This document shows positions 36,235-45,690 of a stretch of DNA of 64,000 nucleotides, piece after piece (position 1 is the stretch's first letter; each line of letters opens with the position of its first letter). Position numbers and translations under genes: made by a program. A model generated the notes under the pieces. The model did no database searches and was not told where the DNA came from. It saw only the letters and a program-made list of their open reading frames with translations. The DNA is taken from assembly GCF_002929355.1 (NCBI RefSeq), contig NZ_PJIR01000002.1:1-64000 (forward strand), written 5' to 3'. Origin of the DNA: Arthrobacter sp. B0490. GTDB taxonomy: Bacteria > Actinomycetota > Actinomycetes > Actinomycetales > Micrococcaceae.

Positions 36235-36816
36235 GTGAACGAGCACCAGCCAGCCGATCCCACCCCCGCGGGAGGCCCCGCCCGCGTCCGCATCCCGGTC
36301 CGGTACGGCGTGGTCATGCTGCTGTGCACCCTCGTCGCCTACACGATCGACCAGCTCACGAAGCAGTGGGTCGTGGCGACGATGAGCGAGGGGCAGGTCA
36401 CCCCGGTCCTCCCGCCCCTGCTCTCCTGGCGCTTCATCCGCAACCCCGGGGCCGCGTTCTCCATCGGGACCGACTACACCTGGGTCTTCACGATCATCAT
36501 GGTCGTCGTGGCCGTCGCCATCGTCCTGCAGGTGCGGAAGGTCGCGTCGTGGGGCTGGGCCGTGGCGCTCGGGCTCGTCCTCGGCGGCGCCCTCGGCAAC
36601 CTCACCGACAGGCTCCTCAGGGAGCCGTCGTTCGGCCAGGGCCACGTGGTGGACTTCATCGCGCTGCCCAACTTCGCCATCTTCAACATCGCCGACTCCG
36701 CCGTGGTGAGCGGGGTGGGGCTCGTCTGCATCCTGACGCTGCGCGGCATCGGCATGGACGGCAGCCGCGGCACCGACGGGCCGACCGCAGGGGAGCAGGG
36801 CGACGATGGCCGCTGA
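36235..36816 (+). CDS. lspA: lipoprotein signal peptidase II
   Basis: 193-residue inner-membrane aspartic protease that removes signal peptides from diacylated prolipoproteins. Four helices; catalytic motifs GNLTDRLLR (Asp125) and [11 protein letters not shown] (Asp154), plus [10 protein letters not shown] and [10 protein letters not shown]. The start is GTG 36235. A -10-like TAGACC lies 11 nt upstream; the longer frame from 36130 runs back through the terminator hairpin and is rejected. The 3' end overlaps rluD by 11 nt. Confidence 0.94.
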   Translation: MNEHQPADPTPAGGPARVRIPVRYGVVMLLCTLVAYTIDQLTKQWVVATMSEGQVTPVLPPLLSWRFIRNPGAAFSIGTDYTWVFTIIMVVVAVAIVLQVRKVASWGWAVALGLVLGGALGNLTDRLLREPSFGQGHVVDFIALPNFAIFNIADSAVVSGVGLVCILTLRGIGMDGSRGTDGPTAGEQGDDGR

Positions 36817-37738
36817 CCAGCAGCTCACCGTCCCCGACGCCGATGCGGGGAGCCGCGTCGACGCCGCCCTCGCCCGGCTGCTCGACGTCTCCCGGTCGGC
36901 CGTGGCCCAGTGGTGTGCCGACGGCCGAGTCCTCCGCGGCGGCGTGCCACTGGTGAAATCGGACCGCGTGCATGCGGGGGACCGCCTCGACGTCGACGTC
37001 CCCGACCCCGGCGACAGGCACCGCGTCATCCCCGAAGCCGTCGACGGCATGGGGATCCTGCTCGACGACGAGGACTTCGTCGTCGTCGACAAGCCCGTCG
37101 GCGTCGCAGCGCACCCGTCACCGGGCTGGGTCGGGCCGACCGTCGTCGGAGCCCTCGCCGCAGCCGGGTACCGCATCTCGACGTCGGGGGCGCCCGAGCG
37201 CGTCGGGATCGTCCACCGGCTCGACGTGGGCACGTCGGGGGCCATGGTCGTCGCCAAGACGGAGCCCGCCTACACGGCTCTCAAGCGCGCGTTCAAGGAG
37301 CGCACCGTCGACAAGGTGTACCACGCGGTGGTGCAGGGGCTGCCCGAGCCGCTCAAGGGCACCATCGACGCGCCGATCGGCCGCCATCCGCACCACGAAT
37401 GGCGCTTCGCGGTGATGGAGGGCGGCCGTGACTCGGTGACGCACTACGAGGTGCTGGAGGCCTTCGGCCGGGCGAGCCTCGTCGAGGTGCACCTCGAGAC
37501 CGGCAGGACACACCAGATCCGCGTGCACTTCTCCGCCCTGCGCCACCCCTGCGCCGGCGACCTCACCTACGGGGCCGATCCCCGGCTCGCCGCCGAGCTG
37601 GGCCTCACGCGGCAGTGGCTCCACGCCCACCGCCTGGGCTTCGCGCATCCGCGGACGGGCGAGCCGGTGAGCGTCTCGAGCCCCTACCCGGTGGACCTCG
37701 CCTACGCGGTCACGGCCCTCTCCAGCGGACTGGTCTGA
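36806..37738 (+). CDS. rluD: RluD-family 23S rRNA pseudouridine synthase
   Basis: 310-residue pseudouridine synthase. An N-terminal S4 RNA-binding domain (about 16-62) precedes the catalytic core with [19 protein letters not shown] (catalytic Asp140), [15 protein letters not shown] and [12 protein letters not shown]. Family members modify helix 69 or neighbouring uridines of 23S rRNA; the exact sites are not predictable. It overlaps lspA by 11 nt, with GGGGAG upstream as ribosome site, as in the mycobacterial lspA-Rv1540 pair. Confidence 0.93.
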   Translation: MAADQQLTVPDADAGSRVDAALARLLDVSRSAVAQWCADGRVLRGGVPLVKSDRVHAGDRLDVDVPDPGDRHRVIPEAVDGMGILLDDEDFVVVDKPVGVAAHPSPGWVGPTVVGALAAAGYRISTSGAPERVGIVHRLDVGTSGAMVVAKTEPAYTALKRAFKERTVDKVYHAVVQGLPEPLKGTIDAPIGRHPHHEWRFAVMEGGRDSVTHYEVLEAFGRASLVEVHLETGRTHQIRVHFSALRHPCAGDLTYGADPRLAAELGLTRQWLHAHRLGFAHPRTGEPVSVSSPYPVDLAYAVTALSSGLV

Positions 37739-37819
37739 CACGCCCGACGGGCCCCGTGTGACACGCCGTGCCGACCTCGGGCGACGCTCCCGGCGGCCGC
37801 CGGCGGGGTAGGGGAGCAC

Positions 37820-37825
37820 TAGACT
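37820..37825 (+). promoter_or_regulatory. -10 box of dnaE, leaderless start
   Basis: TAGACT ends 6 nt before the GTG start. No ribosome site. Confidence 0.7.
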
Positions 37826-37831
37826 TGCCGG

Positions 37832-40800
37832 GTGGCTACTCCTGCATCCGAAGACTCGTTCGTCCATCTCCACAACCACACCGAGTACTCGATGCTCGAC
37901 GGCGCCGCGCGGCTCACCGACCTGTTCAGCCACACCGAGGAACTCGGGATGAAGGCCCTCGCGACCACCGACCACGGCTTCGTGTTCGGTGCGTTCGACT
38001 TCTGGAGCAAGGCCAACAGCGCCGGGATCAAGCCCATCATCGGCGTGGAGGCCTACGTCACCCCCGGCACCGCCCGCAACGACCGCACGCGCGTGCAGTG
38101 GGGCGGCGGCGGCCGCGACGACGTCTCGGGTGCCGGCGCGTACACGCACATGACGCTGTGGTCGGAGACCACCGAGGGCATGCACAACCTCTTCCGGATG
38201 TCGTCCCTGGCGTCCCTCGAGGGCTACCTCTACAAGCCGCGCATGGACCGCGACCTGCTGCAGACCTACGGCAAGGGCCTCATCGCCACCACCGGCTGCC
38301 CGTCCGGGGAGGTGCAGACCAAGCTGCGGCTCGGCCTCTACGACGAGGCCCGGCAGGCGGCGTCGGACTTCCGCGACATCTTCGGGGCGGAGAACTACTT
38401 CTGCGAGCTCATGGACCACGGGCTCGACATCGAGCGGAGGGTCAAGGCCGACCTCATCCGGCTCGCCGGTGAGCTCGGTCTGCCGCTCGTCGCCACCAAC
38501 GACCTGCACTACACCCACGCCGAGGACTCGAAGGCGCATGCCGCGCTGCTCTGCGTCCAGTCCGGGTCCACCCTCGCCGACCCGAAGCGCTTCAAGTTCG
38601 ACGCCGACGAGTTCTACCTGAAATCGCCCGCCGAGATGCGCGCCATCTTCCGCGACTACCCCGAGGCCTGCGACAACACGCTGCTCATCGCCGAGCGGTG
38701 CGACGTCGAGTTCAACACCAAGGCCAACTACATGCCGCGCTTCCCGGTCCCCGAGGGCGAGAACGAGCAGTCGTGGTTCGTCAAGGAGGTCGAGACGGGC
38801 CTGCAGTTCCGCTACCCCGCCGGCGTACCGGACGACGTCCGCAAGCAGGCCGAGTTCGAGGTCGGCGTCATCACGCAGATGGGCTTCCCCGGCTACTTCC
38901 TCGTGGTCGCCGACTTCATCAACTGGGCCAAGAACAACGGGATCCGCGTCGGTCCCGGCCGCGGTTCGGGCGCCGGGTCCATGGTGGCGTACGCGATGCG
39001 CATCACCGACCTCGACCCGCTCAAGCACGGGCTCATCTTCGAGCGCTTCCTCAACCCCGAGCGCGTGTCCATGCCCGACTTCGACGTCGACTTCGATGAT
39101 CGCCGCCGCTCGGAGGTCATCCGGTACGTGACGGAGAAGTACGGCGACGAGCGCGTGGCCATGATCGTCACCTACGGCACCATCAAGGCCAAGCAGGCCC
39201 TGAAGGACTCCTCCCGCGTGATGGGCTACCCGTTCTCCACGGGAGAGCGCCTCACGAAGGCCATGCCGCCGGACGTCATGGGCAAGGGTCTCGCCCTCGC
39301 CGACGTGCACAACAAGGGCGCCAAGCGCTACTCCGAGGCGGAGGAACTGCGGGAGCTCCTGAAGACCGACTCCGACTCGGAGAAGGTGTTCGAGACGGCC
39401 CTCGGCCTCGAAGGACTGAAGCGCCAGTGGGGCGTGCACGCGGCCGGCGTCATCATGTCCTCCGACCCGCTGATCGACATCATCCCGATCATGCGCCGTG
39501 AGCAGGACGGCCAGATCATCACGCAGTTCGACTACCCCACGTGCGAGGGTCTCGGGCTGATCAAGATGGACTTCCTCGGCCTGAGGAACCTGACGATCAT
39601 CACGGACGCCGTCGAGAACATCAAGGGCAACAAGGACACCGACCTGGTCCTCGAGGACCTCGAACTCGATGACAAGGAGTCCTACGAGCTCCTGGCGCGC
39701 GGCGACACCCTCGGCGTCTTCCAGCTCGACGGCGGGCCCATGCGGTCGCTCCTGAAGCTCATGCGCCCCGACAACTTCGAGGACATCTCCGCGGTCCTGG
39801 CGCTGTACCGGCCGGGCCCGATGGGCGTGAACTCGCACACCAACTACGCCCTGCGCAAGAACGGCCTGCAGGACATCGAGCCGATCCACCCCGAGCTCGA
39901 GGGCCCGCTCGAGGAGATCCTCGGCGGGACGTACGGCCTGATCGTCTACCAGGAGCAGGTGATGAGCGCCGCCCAGAAGCTGGCGAACTTCACGCTCGGG
40001 CAGGCGGACATGCTGCGCCGCGCGATGGGCAAGAAGAAGAAGTCCGAGCTGGACAAGCAGCAGGCGGACTTCTTCGCGGGCATGAAGGCCAACGGCTATT
40101 CGCAGGCTGCGATGGACAAGCTGTGGACCGTGCTCGAATCCTTCTCGGACTACGCGTTCAACAAGGCCCACACCGCCGCCTACGGGCTCGTGTCCTACTG
40201 GACGGCGTACCTGAAGGCGCACTACCCCGCCGAGTACATGGCGGCCCTGCTCACCAGCGTCGGCGACGACAAGGACAAGCTGGCCATCTACCTCAACGAG
40301 TGCCGCCGCATGGGCATCACGGTGCTGCCGCCAGACGTCAACGAGTCGAGCGTCAACTTCACCCCGGTCGGCAAGGACATCCGCTTCGGCATGGGCGCCA
40401 TCCGCAACGTCGGCGCGAACGTCGTCGGCGCCATGGTGGGCGCGCGCGAGGAGAAGGGTGCCTTCACCTCGTTCAGCGACTTCCTGCAGAAGGTGCCCGC
40501 CGTCGTCTGCAACAAGCGGACCATCGAATCGCTCATCAAGGCCGGCGCGTTCGACTCGCTGCGGCATCCGCGCCGGGCCCTGGCGATGATCCACGAGGAA
40601 GCCGTGGACTCCGTGATCGTCCTCAAGCGCAACGAGGCGGCGAACCAGTTCGACCTCTTCAGCGCGTTCGACGGCCCCGACGGCGGGGGAGTGAGCGGGC
40701 TGTCCGTCGACGTGCCGGACCTCCCGGAGTGGGACAAGAAGGACAAGCTGTCGTTCGAACGCGACATGCTCGGGCTCTACGTCTCGGACCACCCGCTGCA

Positions 40801-41374
40801 GGGACTCGAGGGCATCCTCGGCCAGCACGCCGACTCCTCCATCCCGTCGATCATCAGCGAGGAGGGCCCGGCCGACGGCGCGATCGTAACGATCGCGGGC
40901 ATGATCACCTCCCTGCAGCGCAGGATCGCGAAGAACAGCGGCAACGCCTACGCCCGCGCCGAGGTCGAGGACCTCGCCGGTTCCATGGAGGTCATGTTCT
41001 TCGGCCAGGTGTACGGACCCATCTCCGGTGTCCTCGCCGAGGACCTGATCGTGGTGGTCCGCGGCCGCCTGCAGCGTCGCGACGACGGCGCCGTCATGCT
41101 CAACGCCCAGGAACTCACGGTGCCGGACCTCAGCGAGGGGCACTCCGGCCCCGTGGTGATCTCGATGCTGCAGCACAAGGCGACGGAGACGGCGGTCACG
41201 GCCCTCGGCGACGTCCTGCGGACGCACCCCGGGACGAGCGAGGTCCTCATCCGGCTCAACGGATCACGCAAGGTCGAGGTGATGAAGCTCGGCGTCGACC
41301 TGCGGGTCAACCCGACACCCGGGCTCTTCGGGGACCTGAAGGTGCTGTTCGGGCCCGCCTGCCTCGACGCCTGA
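37832..41374 (+). CDS. dnaE: DNA polymerase III alpha subunit
   Basis: 1180-residue replicative polymerase (DnaE1 class). The N-terminal PHP domain VHLHNHTEYSMLDG (His12, His14) is a metal-dependent exonuclease in actinobacterial DnaE1. GRGSGAGSMVAY and the palm PDFDVDFDDRRR (Asp418, Asp420) form the catalytic centre; the third carboxylate is in the following palm segment. A helix-hairpin-helix near residue 840 (FSDFLQKV...CNKRTIESLIKAGAFD) and an OB fold (VTIAGMITSLQRRI) complete it. No intein and no frameshift. A single long gene, leaderless, ending at a terminator shared with the flavin reductase gene. Confidence 0.97.
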   Translation: MATPASEDSFVHLHNHTEYSMLDGAARLTDLFSHTEELGMKALATTDHGFVFGAFDFWSKANSAGIKPIIGVEAYVTPGTARNDRTRVQWGGGGRDDVSGAGAYTHMTLWSETTEGMHNLFRMSSLASLEGYLYKPRMDRDLLQTYGKGLIATTGCPSGEVQTKLRLGLYDEARQAASDFRDIFGAENYFCELMDHGLDIERRVKADLIRLAGELGLPLVATNDLHYTHAEDSKAHAALLCVQSGSTLADPKRFKFDADEFYLKSPAEMRAIFRDYPEACDNTLLIAERCDVEFNTKANYMPRFPVPEGENEQSWFVKEVETGLQFRYPAGVPDDVRKQAEFEVGVITQMGFPGYFLVVADFINWAKNNGIRVGPGRGSGAGSMVAYAMRITDLDPLKHGLIFERFLNPERVSMPDFDVDFDDRRRSEVIRYVTEKYGDERVAMIVTYGTIKAKQALKDSSRVMGYPFSTGERLTKAMPPDVMGKGLALADVHNKGAKRYSEAEELRELLKTDSDSEKVFETALGLEGLKRQWGVHAAGVIMSSDPLIDIIPIMRREQDGQIITQFDYPTCEGLGLIKMDFLGLRNLTIITDAVENIKGNKDTDLVLEDLELDDKESYELLARGDTLGVFQLDGGPMRSLLKLMRPDNFEDISAVLALYRPGPMGVNSHTNYALRKNGLQDIEPIHPELEGPLEEILGGTYGLIVYQEQVMSAAQKLANFTLGQADMLRRAMGKKKKSELDKQQADFFAGMKANGYSQAAMDKLWTVLESFSDYAFNKAHTAAYGLVSYWTAYLKAHYPAEYMAALLTSVGDDKDKLAIYLNECRRMGITVLPPDVNESSVNFTPVGKDIRFGMGAIRNVGANVVGAMVGAREEKGAFTSFSDFLQKVPAVVCNKRTIESLIKAGAFDSLRHPRRALAMIHEEAVDSVIVLKRNEAANQFDLFSAFDGPDGGGVSGLSVDVPDLPEWDKKDKLSFERDMLGLYVSDHPLQGLEGILGQHADSSIPSIISEEGPADGAIVTIAGMITSLQRRIAKNSGNAYARAEVEDLAGSMEVMFFGQVYGPISGVLAEDLIVVVRGRLQRRDDGAVMLNAQELTVPDLSEGHSGPVVISMLQHKATETAVTALGDVLRTHPGTSEVLIRLNGSRKVEVMKLGVDLRVNPTPGLFGDLKVLFGPACLDA

Positions 41375-41379
41375 GGAGC

Positions 41380-41407
41380 GCCGGCCGGGTTCCCGGGACC
41401 GGCCGGC
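41380..41407. terminator. bidirectional terminator
   Basis: 9-bp stem GCCGGCCGG/CCGGCCGGC around a 10-nt loop, exactly filling the space between the convergent stops of dnaE and the flavin reductase gene. Confidence 0.6.
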
Positions 41408-41935
41408 TCAGATGACGTAGTCGGTGGCCGTCGGCGTGCCGTAGCTCCCGCCGTGGTACAGCAGGGGAGCGCCGTCGGGTCCGATGTTCCCCGCGACCAC
41501 CTCGGCCACGACGACCGCGTTGTTCTCGAAGGACAGGCGCATGCTGATGCGGCCCACGAGCCAGCCGGCCACGTCCTTCAGGATGGGCACGCCCTCCGGC
41601 CCCGGCTCCCAGTGGTCGCCCGTGAACCGGTCCTGCGTGCGGGCGAACCGGTTCGCGAGCCCCTCGTTCTCGGTGCTGAGCATGTGGACGCCCACGAAGT
41701 TCGTGTTCGCGACCGCGGGCCACGACGAGGACGTCCTCGCCATGTTGAAGGAGAAGCGCGGGGGGTCTGCGGACAGCGAGGCCACCGAGGTGGCGGTGAA
41801 CCCGTAGGGGACGCCGTCGTACGTCGCGGTGATGATGGAGACGCCGGCCGCGTGGCGGCGGAAGACCTCGCGGAAGGATTCGCCGTGCAGCACGGGGGAC
41901 GAGGGGCCTGCCGGTGCGGTGCTGGGGTTGGTCAC
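41408..41935 (-). CDS. flavin reductase-like FMN-binding protein
   Basis: 175-residue protein of the flavin_reduct family, which supplies reduced FMN/FAD to two-component monooxygenases. The fold signature is FREVFRRHAAGVSIITATYDGVPYGFTATSVASLSADPPRFSFNM, with the FMN-phosphate loop ATSVASLS, then SFENNAVVVAEV and PLLYHGGSYG at the end. No partner monooxygenase is adjacent, so the client is unknown. GTG start with GGAGG 6 nt upstream; divergent from the small membrane protein gene. Confidence 0.87.
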   Translation of the reverse strand: MTNPSTAPAGPSSPVLHGESFREVFRRHAAGVSIITATYDGVPYGFTATSVASLSADPPRFSFNMARTSSSWPAVANTNFVGVHMLSTENEGLANRFARTQDRFTGDHWEPGPEGVPILKDVAGWLVGRISMRLSFENNAVVVAEVVAGNIGPDGAPLLYHGGSYGTPTATDYVI

Positions 41936-42051
41936 GGGGTTCCTCCGGGCGGTATCGGCAGTGGGCGCCGCGGTGGCGGACCCGTGCAGGGCACGGCCCG
42001 CCTCGCGGCTCCTCCACCCTAGGCGCGGTCAGCGGGCACGGGAGGGTTTGT

Positions 42052-42057
42052 TAATGT
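42052..42057 (+). promoter_or_regulatory. -10 box, leaderless start
   Basis: TAATGT ends 7 nt before the ATG of the membrane protein gene. No ribosome site. Confidence 0.55.
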
Positions 42058-42064
42058 AGAAGTC

Positions 42065-42592
42065 ATGCGCGCCAGCCAGCCACCGGACACGGGATCGGGC
42101 AACTATCCGCCGCCGGTCTATGCCGTCGCCGAGGACAGGCGGTCCGTGCCGCCTTCGGGCATCTACTGGTGGCTCGGCTCCACGGTCCTCCTCGGTGCCC
42201 TGCTCGGTGCCGCGTGGTGGCTCCTCGCGCCGACGGGCCGCCTGTTCGGCGACCCGGAGGTCGCGGCGGACTGGGTGCTCCGCGACCTCACGCTCGCCGG
42301 ACTGGAACTGGTCGCGGGTATCGCCGTCGGCACCGTCGTGGCGCTCCGCCTGACCCTGCCCGGCGTGGTGTCCCGCATCGTGGCCGCGATCGGCGGATCG
42401 ATCCTCGGCTCGCTCCTGGCCCTCGGGGTCGGGGAGGGTCTCGCCCACCTGCTCGGGCCGCACGGGACCGAAGGGCTGCCGGGCTCCTCCTTCGTGCTGC
42501 AGTCCTACGGAGCCCTGGCGATCTGGCCCGGCGTCGCCGCCGTCATCATCTTCGTCACGGCCCTCATCGGGCTCGCCCGCCGCAGGACCTGA
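42065..42592 (+). CDS. conserved hypothetical membrane protein
   Basis: 175 residues with a soluble Pro-rich start and four likely membrane helices (about 35-54, 76-98, 103-125 and 147-170). The segment WWLLAPTGRLFGDPEVAADWVLRDLTLAGLELVAGIAVGTVVA resembles the actinobacterial DUF2567 family, also found near housekeeping genes; that match is from memory and tentative. Function unknown. It stands alone between the flavin reductase gene and hisD. Confidence 0.7.
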   Translation: MRASQPPDTGSGNYPPPVYAVAEDRRSVPPSGIYWWLGSTVLLGALLGAAWWLLAPTGRLFGDPEVAADWVLRDLTLAGLELVAGIAVGTVVALRLTLPGVVSRIVAAIGGSILGSLLALGVGEGLAHLLGPHGTEGLPGSSFVLQSYGALAIWPGVAAVIIFVTALIGLARRRT

Positions 42593-42641
42593 CCCGCCCG
42601 TCGCGGGTGCGCTCCCGCCGCGCGCCGGGTGCGCCTCCCGA

Positions 42642-42647
42642 TAGACT
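42642..42647 (+). promoter_or_regulatory. -10 box of hisD, leaderless start
   Basis: TAGACT ends 6 nt before the GTG start. The box, spacing and start codon are the same as at dnaE. Confidence 0.7.
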
Positions 42648-42653
42648 CGTCGG

Positions 42654-44015
42654 GTGACTCCAGCGCCCAGTACCTCCCCCGTCAGCTTCCGGACCCTCGA
42701 CCTGCGCGGCCTCGCGCTGTCGCCCCGGGAGCTGAAGAACGCCATGCCGAGGGCGGCGGCGAGTGCCCTGTCCTCGGAGGCCGCCGTGCAGGCCATCATC
42801 GACGACGTCCGGGACCGCGGCTTCGATGCCCTGCGGGACCTCGCACGGCGGTTCGACGGCGTGGAGCAGGACCACCCGCGCGTGCCGGCGGAGATCATCG
42901 CGGCGGCCGTGGCCGGGCTCGACGGCGACGTGCGGTCGGCGCTCGACGAGGCCATCCGCCGAGCGCGCATCTTCGCGCGGGCCCAGGTCCCGGCGGACGT
43001 GGAGGTCGAGATCGCCGAGGGCGCACGTCTGACCCACAAGTGGATCGCCGTGGACCGGGTCGGGCTGTACGTCCCCGGGGGGCTGGCCGTCTACCCGTCC
43101 TCCGTGGTGATGAACGTGGTCCCGGCCCAGGCCGCGGGCGTCGGCTCGATCGCCCTCGCGTCGCCGCCGCAGAAGGAGTTCGGCGGCTGGCCGCACCCCG
43201 TGATCCTCGCCGCGGCATCCATGCTGGGCATCACCGAGGTGTACGCCATGGGCGGCGCGCAGGCCGTCGCGGCCCTCGCCCACGGCATCCCGGACGGCCC
43301 GGATGCCGGCCCGGGGATCGACCCGGTCACCGTCGTCACCGGGCCGGGCAACGTCTTCGTCGCGACGGCCAAGCGCCTCGTCCGCGGGCAGGTGGGGATC
43401 GACTCCGAGGCCGGCACCACCGAGATCGCCGTCCTCGCCGACGCGACCGCGGATGCCGACCTCGTCGCGGCCGACCTCGTGAGCCAGGCCGAGCACGACC
43501 CCCAGGCGGCGTCCGTGCTGGTCACGGACTCCGAGGACCTCGCGCGGGCCGTCGTCGAGGCCCTGCAGGTCCGCGCCGCCGCGACACGCCACGCCGACCG
43601 CGTCCGGACGGCGCTCTCCGGGCCGCAGTCCGGGGTGATCCTCGTCGAGGACATCGATCACGGCATCGCGGTGTGCGACGCCTATGCGGCGGAGCACCTG
43701 GAGATCCAGACGGCCGACGCCGGTGCCGTGGCGGCGAGGATCCGCAATGCGGGAGCCATCTTCGTCGGTGCGTACAGCCCCGTGAGCCTCGGCGACTACT
43801 GCGCCGGCTCCAACCATGTGCTGCCGACGGGCGGTACCGCGTCCTTCGCCTCCGGCCTCAACGTCACCACGTTCCTGCGTGCTGTGCAGGTCGTCGACTA
43901 CGACCGCGCGGCGCTGGCACAGGTGTCGTCGTCGATCCTGGCCCTGTCCGACGCAGAGAACCTCCCGGCGCACGGAGAAGCGGTCACCGCACGGTTCGAC
44001 GGCACCGCCGCCTGA
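42654..44015 (+). CDS. hisD: histidinol dehydrogenase
   Basis: 453-residue zinc enzyme that oxidises histidinol to histidine in two NAD-dependent steps. Signatures: GLYVPGGLAVYPSSVVMNV, GPGNVFVATAKRLVRGQVGIDSEAGTTEI, the zinc ligands in SQAEHDP, EHLEIQTADA, GDYCAGSNHVLPTGG and the C-terminal AHGEAV. The rest of the his operon is not downstream; the nrdR gene follows with its own promoter. Confidence 0.96.
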   Translation: MTPAPSTSPVSFRTLDLRGLALSPRELKNAMPRAAASALSSEAAVQAIIDDVRDRGFDALRDLARRFDGVEQDHPRVPAEIIAAAVAGLDGDVRSALDEAIRRARIFARAQVPADVEVEIAEGARLTHKWIAVDRVGLYVPGGLAVYPSSVVMNVVPAQAAGVGSIALASPPQKEFGGWPHPVILAAASMLGITEVYAMGGAQAVAALAHGIPDGPDAGPGIDPVTVVTGPGNVFVATAKRLVRGQVGIDSEAGTTEIAVLADATADADLVAADLVSQAEHDPQAASVLVTDSEDLARAVVEALQVRAAATRHADRVRTALSGPQSGVILVEDIDHGIAVCDAYAAEHLEIQTADAGAVAARIRNAGAIFVGAYSPVSLGDYCAGSNHVLPTGGTASFASGLNVTTFLRAVQVVDYDRAALAQVSSSILALSDAENLPAHGEAVTARFDGTAA

Positions 44016-44051
44016 CCGGGCCGGCCGGACACCCCTCCGGAGCGCCCAGCC

Positions 44052-44095
44052 ACTACATCTGGTAATGACAGTGTTGTTGTTTCACCACATGTAGT
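44052..44095 (+). promoter_or_regulatory. paired NrdR boxes
   Basis: ACTACATCTGGT (44052-44063) and ACCACATGTAGT (44084-44095), 32 bp apart (three helical turns), both close to the NrdR consensus acACwAtATaTwGTgt. They flank and overlap the nrdR promoter -35 and spacer. Confidence 0.8.
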
Positions 44096-44103
44096 CCTAA
44101 AAT
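44074..44103 (+). promoter_or_regulatory. nrdR promoter
   Basis: TTGTTG (44074-44079), an 18-nt spacer and TAAAAT (44098-44103). The second NrdR box sits in the spacer. Confidence 0.65.
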
Positions 44104-44139
44104 GGGCGGAACGGTTGTTGTCGAGCGGAAGGGGAGCCC

Positions 44140-44637
44140 ATGTACTGCCCGTACTGCCGCAACCCCGACTCGCGTGTCGTGGACAGTCGCCTCGCCGACG
44201 ACGGCTCGGCCATCCGCCGCCGCCGCCAGTGCCCCGAGTGCGGGCGCCGTTTCAGCACGGTCGAGACCACGAGCCTCAGCGTGGTCAAGCGTTCGGGTGC
44301 GGGGGAGCCGTTCAGCCGGTCGAAGATCATCAACGGCGTCCGGAAGGCCTGCCAGGGCCGGCCGGTCACCGAGGACGACCTCGCGCTCCTGGCGCAGGAG
44401 GTCGAGGAGAACGTCCGCGCGAGCGGTGTCGCGGAGATCGACGCGCACGAGGTGGGACTGGCCATCCTGGGCCCCCTCCGGAAGCTCGACCAGATCGCCT
44501 ATCTGCGGTTCGCGAGCGTGTACCAGGGGTTCGAATCGCTCGAGGACTTCGAAGAGGCGATCGACACCCTGCGCGAGCAGGCGAAGGACAACGAGCGCGT
44601 GCCGAGTGGCGCGCAACGGCCCTTGACGGCGCGCTAG
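44140..44637 (+). CDS. nrdR: transcriptional repressor NrdR
   Basis: 165-residue repressor of ribonucleotide reductase genes that senses ATP/dATP. The N-terminal zinc ribbon uses Cys3, Cys6, Cys31 and Cys34 (MYCPYC... CPEC), followed by RRFSTVE and an ATP-cone (about 47-137, [23 protein letters not shown]). GGGGAG is 3-8 nt before the ATG. No nrd gene is adjacent; its own promoter carries two NrdR boxes, so it is probably autoregulated. Confidence 0.96.
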   Translation: MYCPYCRNPDSRVVDSRLADDGSAIRRRRQCPECGRRFSTVETTSLSVVKRSGAGEPFSRSKIINGVRKACQGRPVTEDDLALLAQEVEENVRASGVAEIDAHEVGLAILGPLRKLDQIAYLRFASVYQGFESLEDFEEAIDTLREQAKDNERVPSGAQRPLTAR

Positions 44638-44726
44638 CGCCCTACAGATTCCGGTGGTGGCTGCGGAGGGGAAGCCGACGCCACCACCGGTTCCACGTCC
44701 GCCCCGGCGGCAGGACGCCCGGAGAT

Positions 44727-44767
44727 GGGGAAGCCCGGTACGGACAGGATCCGTACCGGGCTTCCCC
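44727..44767. terminator. strong bidirectional terminator
   Basis: Perfect 18-bp stem (44727-44744 with 44750-44767) and a 5-nt loop between the convergent nrdR and ppgK genes. It is the longest perfect hairpin in the window. Confidence 0.85.
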
Positions 44768-44785
44768 CTGTGCGGGAGGGGGCGG

Positions 44786-45598
44786 TCAGGCCTTCGGGGA
44801 GAAGAGCAGCGCGGCCTGCAGGGCCCCGCCCACGATCCCTGCGTGGTTCCGGAGTTCCGCCGGGATGATCGGTGTGCGCAGCTGGAGCGACGGCAGGTAC
44901 TCGCTGCTCCGCTTCGAGATCCCGCCGCCCACGATGAACAGTTCCGGCGAGAAGAGGAACTCGACGTGCGAGAAGTAGCGCTGCAGGCGGACGGCGTACT
45001 CGTCCCAGCCGATGCCGTCGCGTTCGCGGGCGACCGCCGACGCCTTCGTCTCGGCGTCGTGACCGTCGATCTCGAGGTGGCCGAGCTCCGCGTTCGGTAC
45101 CAGCCTGCCGTCGAAGATGAAGGCCGAGCCGATGCCGGTCCCGAGGGTGATGACCAGGACCGTGCCCATCTTGCCCTTGCCCGCGCCGTAGCGGACCTCG
45201 GCGAGCCCTGCGGCGTCGGCGTCGTTGATCACGTGCACCGCGCGTCCGAGGACCTTGGTGAACAGGGCGTCGACGTCGGTGTCCACCCAGCTCTTGTCCA
45301 CGTTCGCCGCCGAGCGCGCCACGCCGTGCTGGATGATGGCGGGGAAGGTGACGCCGACGGGGACGTCGGCGGGGGGGCCCTCGGGCCGTGAGGTCAGCTC
45401 GGCGACGATCTGCGCCACCACCCCCGCGACGGCTTCGGGCGTGGCGGGCTTGGGCGTGGGGATCCGGTAGCGCTCACCGACGATGACACCCTTCTCGAGG
45501 TCCACGATGCCGCCCTTGATGCCGGTGCCGCCGATATCGACGCCGATGACGGTCGCGGGGAGCTTCTTCGATTTCTTCTTGTCGGTGTCCTTGGCCAT
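44786..45598 (-). CDS. ppgK: polyphosphate glucokinase
   Basis: 270-residue ROK-fold kinase that phosphorylates glucose using inorganic polyphosphate or ATP. It has DIGGTGIKGGIVDLEKG (phosphate loop), the TPKPATPEAV segment, NDADAAGLAE (catalytic Asp), LGTGIGSAFIFDG and the C-terminal FIVGGGIS. It lacks the ROK Cys-x-Cys zinc motif, as PpgK enzymes do, and its length matches the family. The lysine run near the start (DTDKKKSKK) is unconserved. ATG 45598 with GGAG 4 nt upstream. It follows map on the same strand. Confidence 0.93.
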   Translation of the reverse strand: MAKDTDKKKSKKLPATVIGVDIGGTGIKGGIVDLEKGVIVGERYRIPTPKPATPEAVAGVVAQIVAELTSRPEGPPADVPVGVTFPAIIQHGVARSAANVDKSWVDTDVDALFTKVLGRAVHVINDADAAGLAEVRYGAGKGKMGTVLVITLGTGIGSAFIFDGRLVPNAELGHLEIDGHDAETKASAVARERDGIGWDEYAVRLQRYFSHVEFLFSPELFIVGGGISKRSSEYLPSLQLRTPIIPAELRNHAGIVGGALQAALLFSPKA

Positions 45599-45634
45599 GA
45601 TTCTCCGTCGAAGTGGGGCCGGCGCGAGCCGGAG

Positions 45635-45656
45635 GGGCAGTGGTCGGGCAGTGGTC
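45635..45656. repeat. 2 x 11-bp tandem repeat
   Basis: GGGCAGTGGTC occurs twice head to tail in the 92-nt gap between map and ppgK. Confidence 0.8.
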
Positions 45657-45690
45657 GGGTCGGAATTCGGCACGGTGCGTGGACGGTGCC

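Noticed and set aside
37118..41227. 1369-codon open frame antisense to dnaE
   Set aside because: It is the complement of a certain gene in very GC-rich DNA. The product is Arg/Val/Asp/His-rich, has no recognisable domain and has no start signals.
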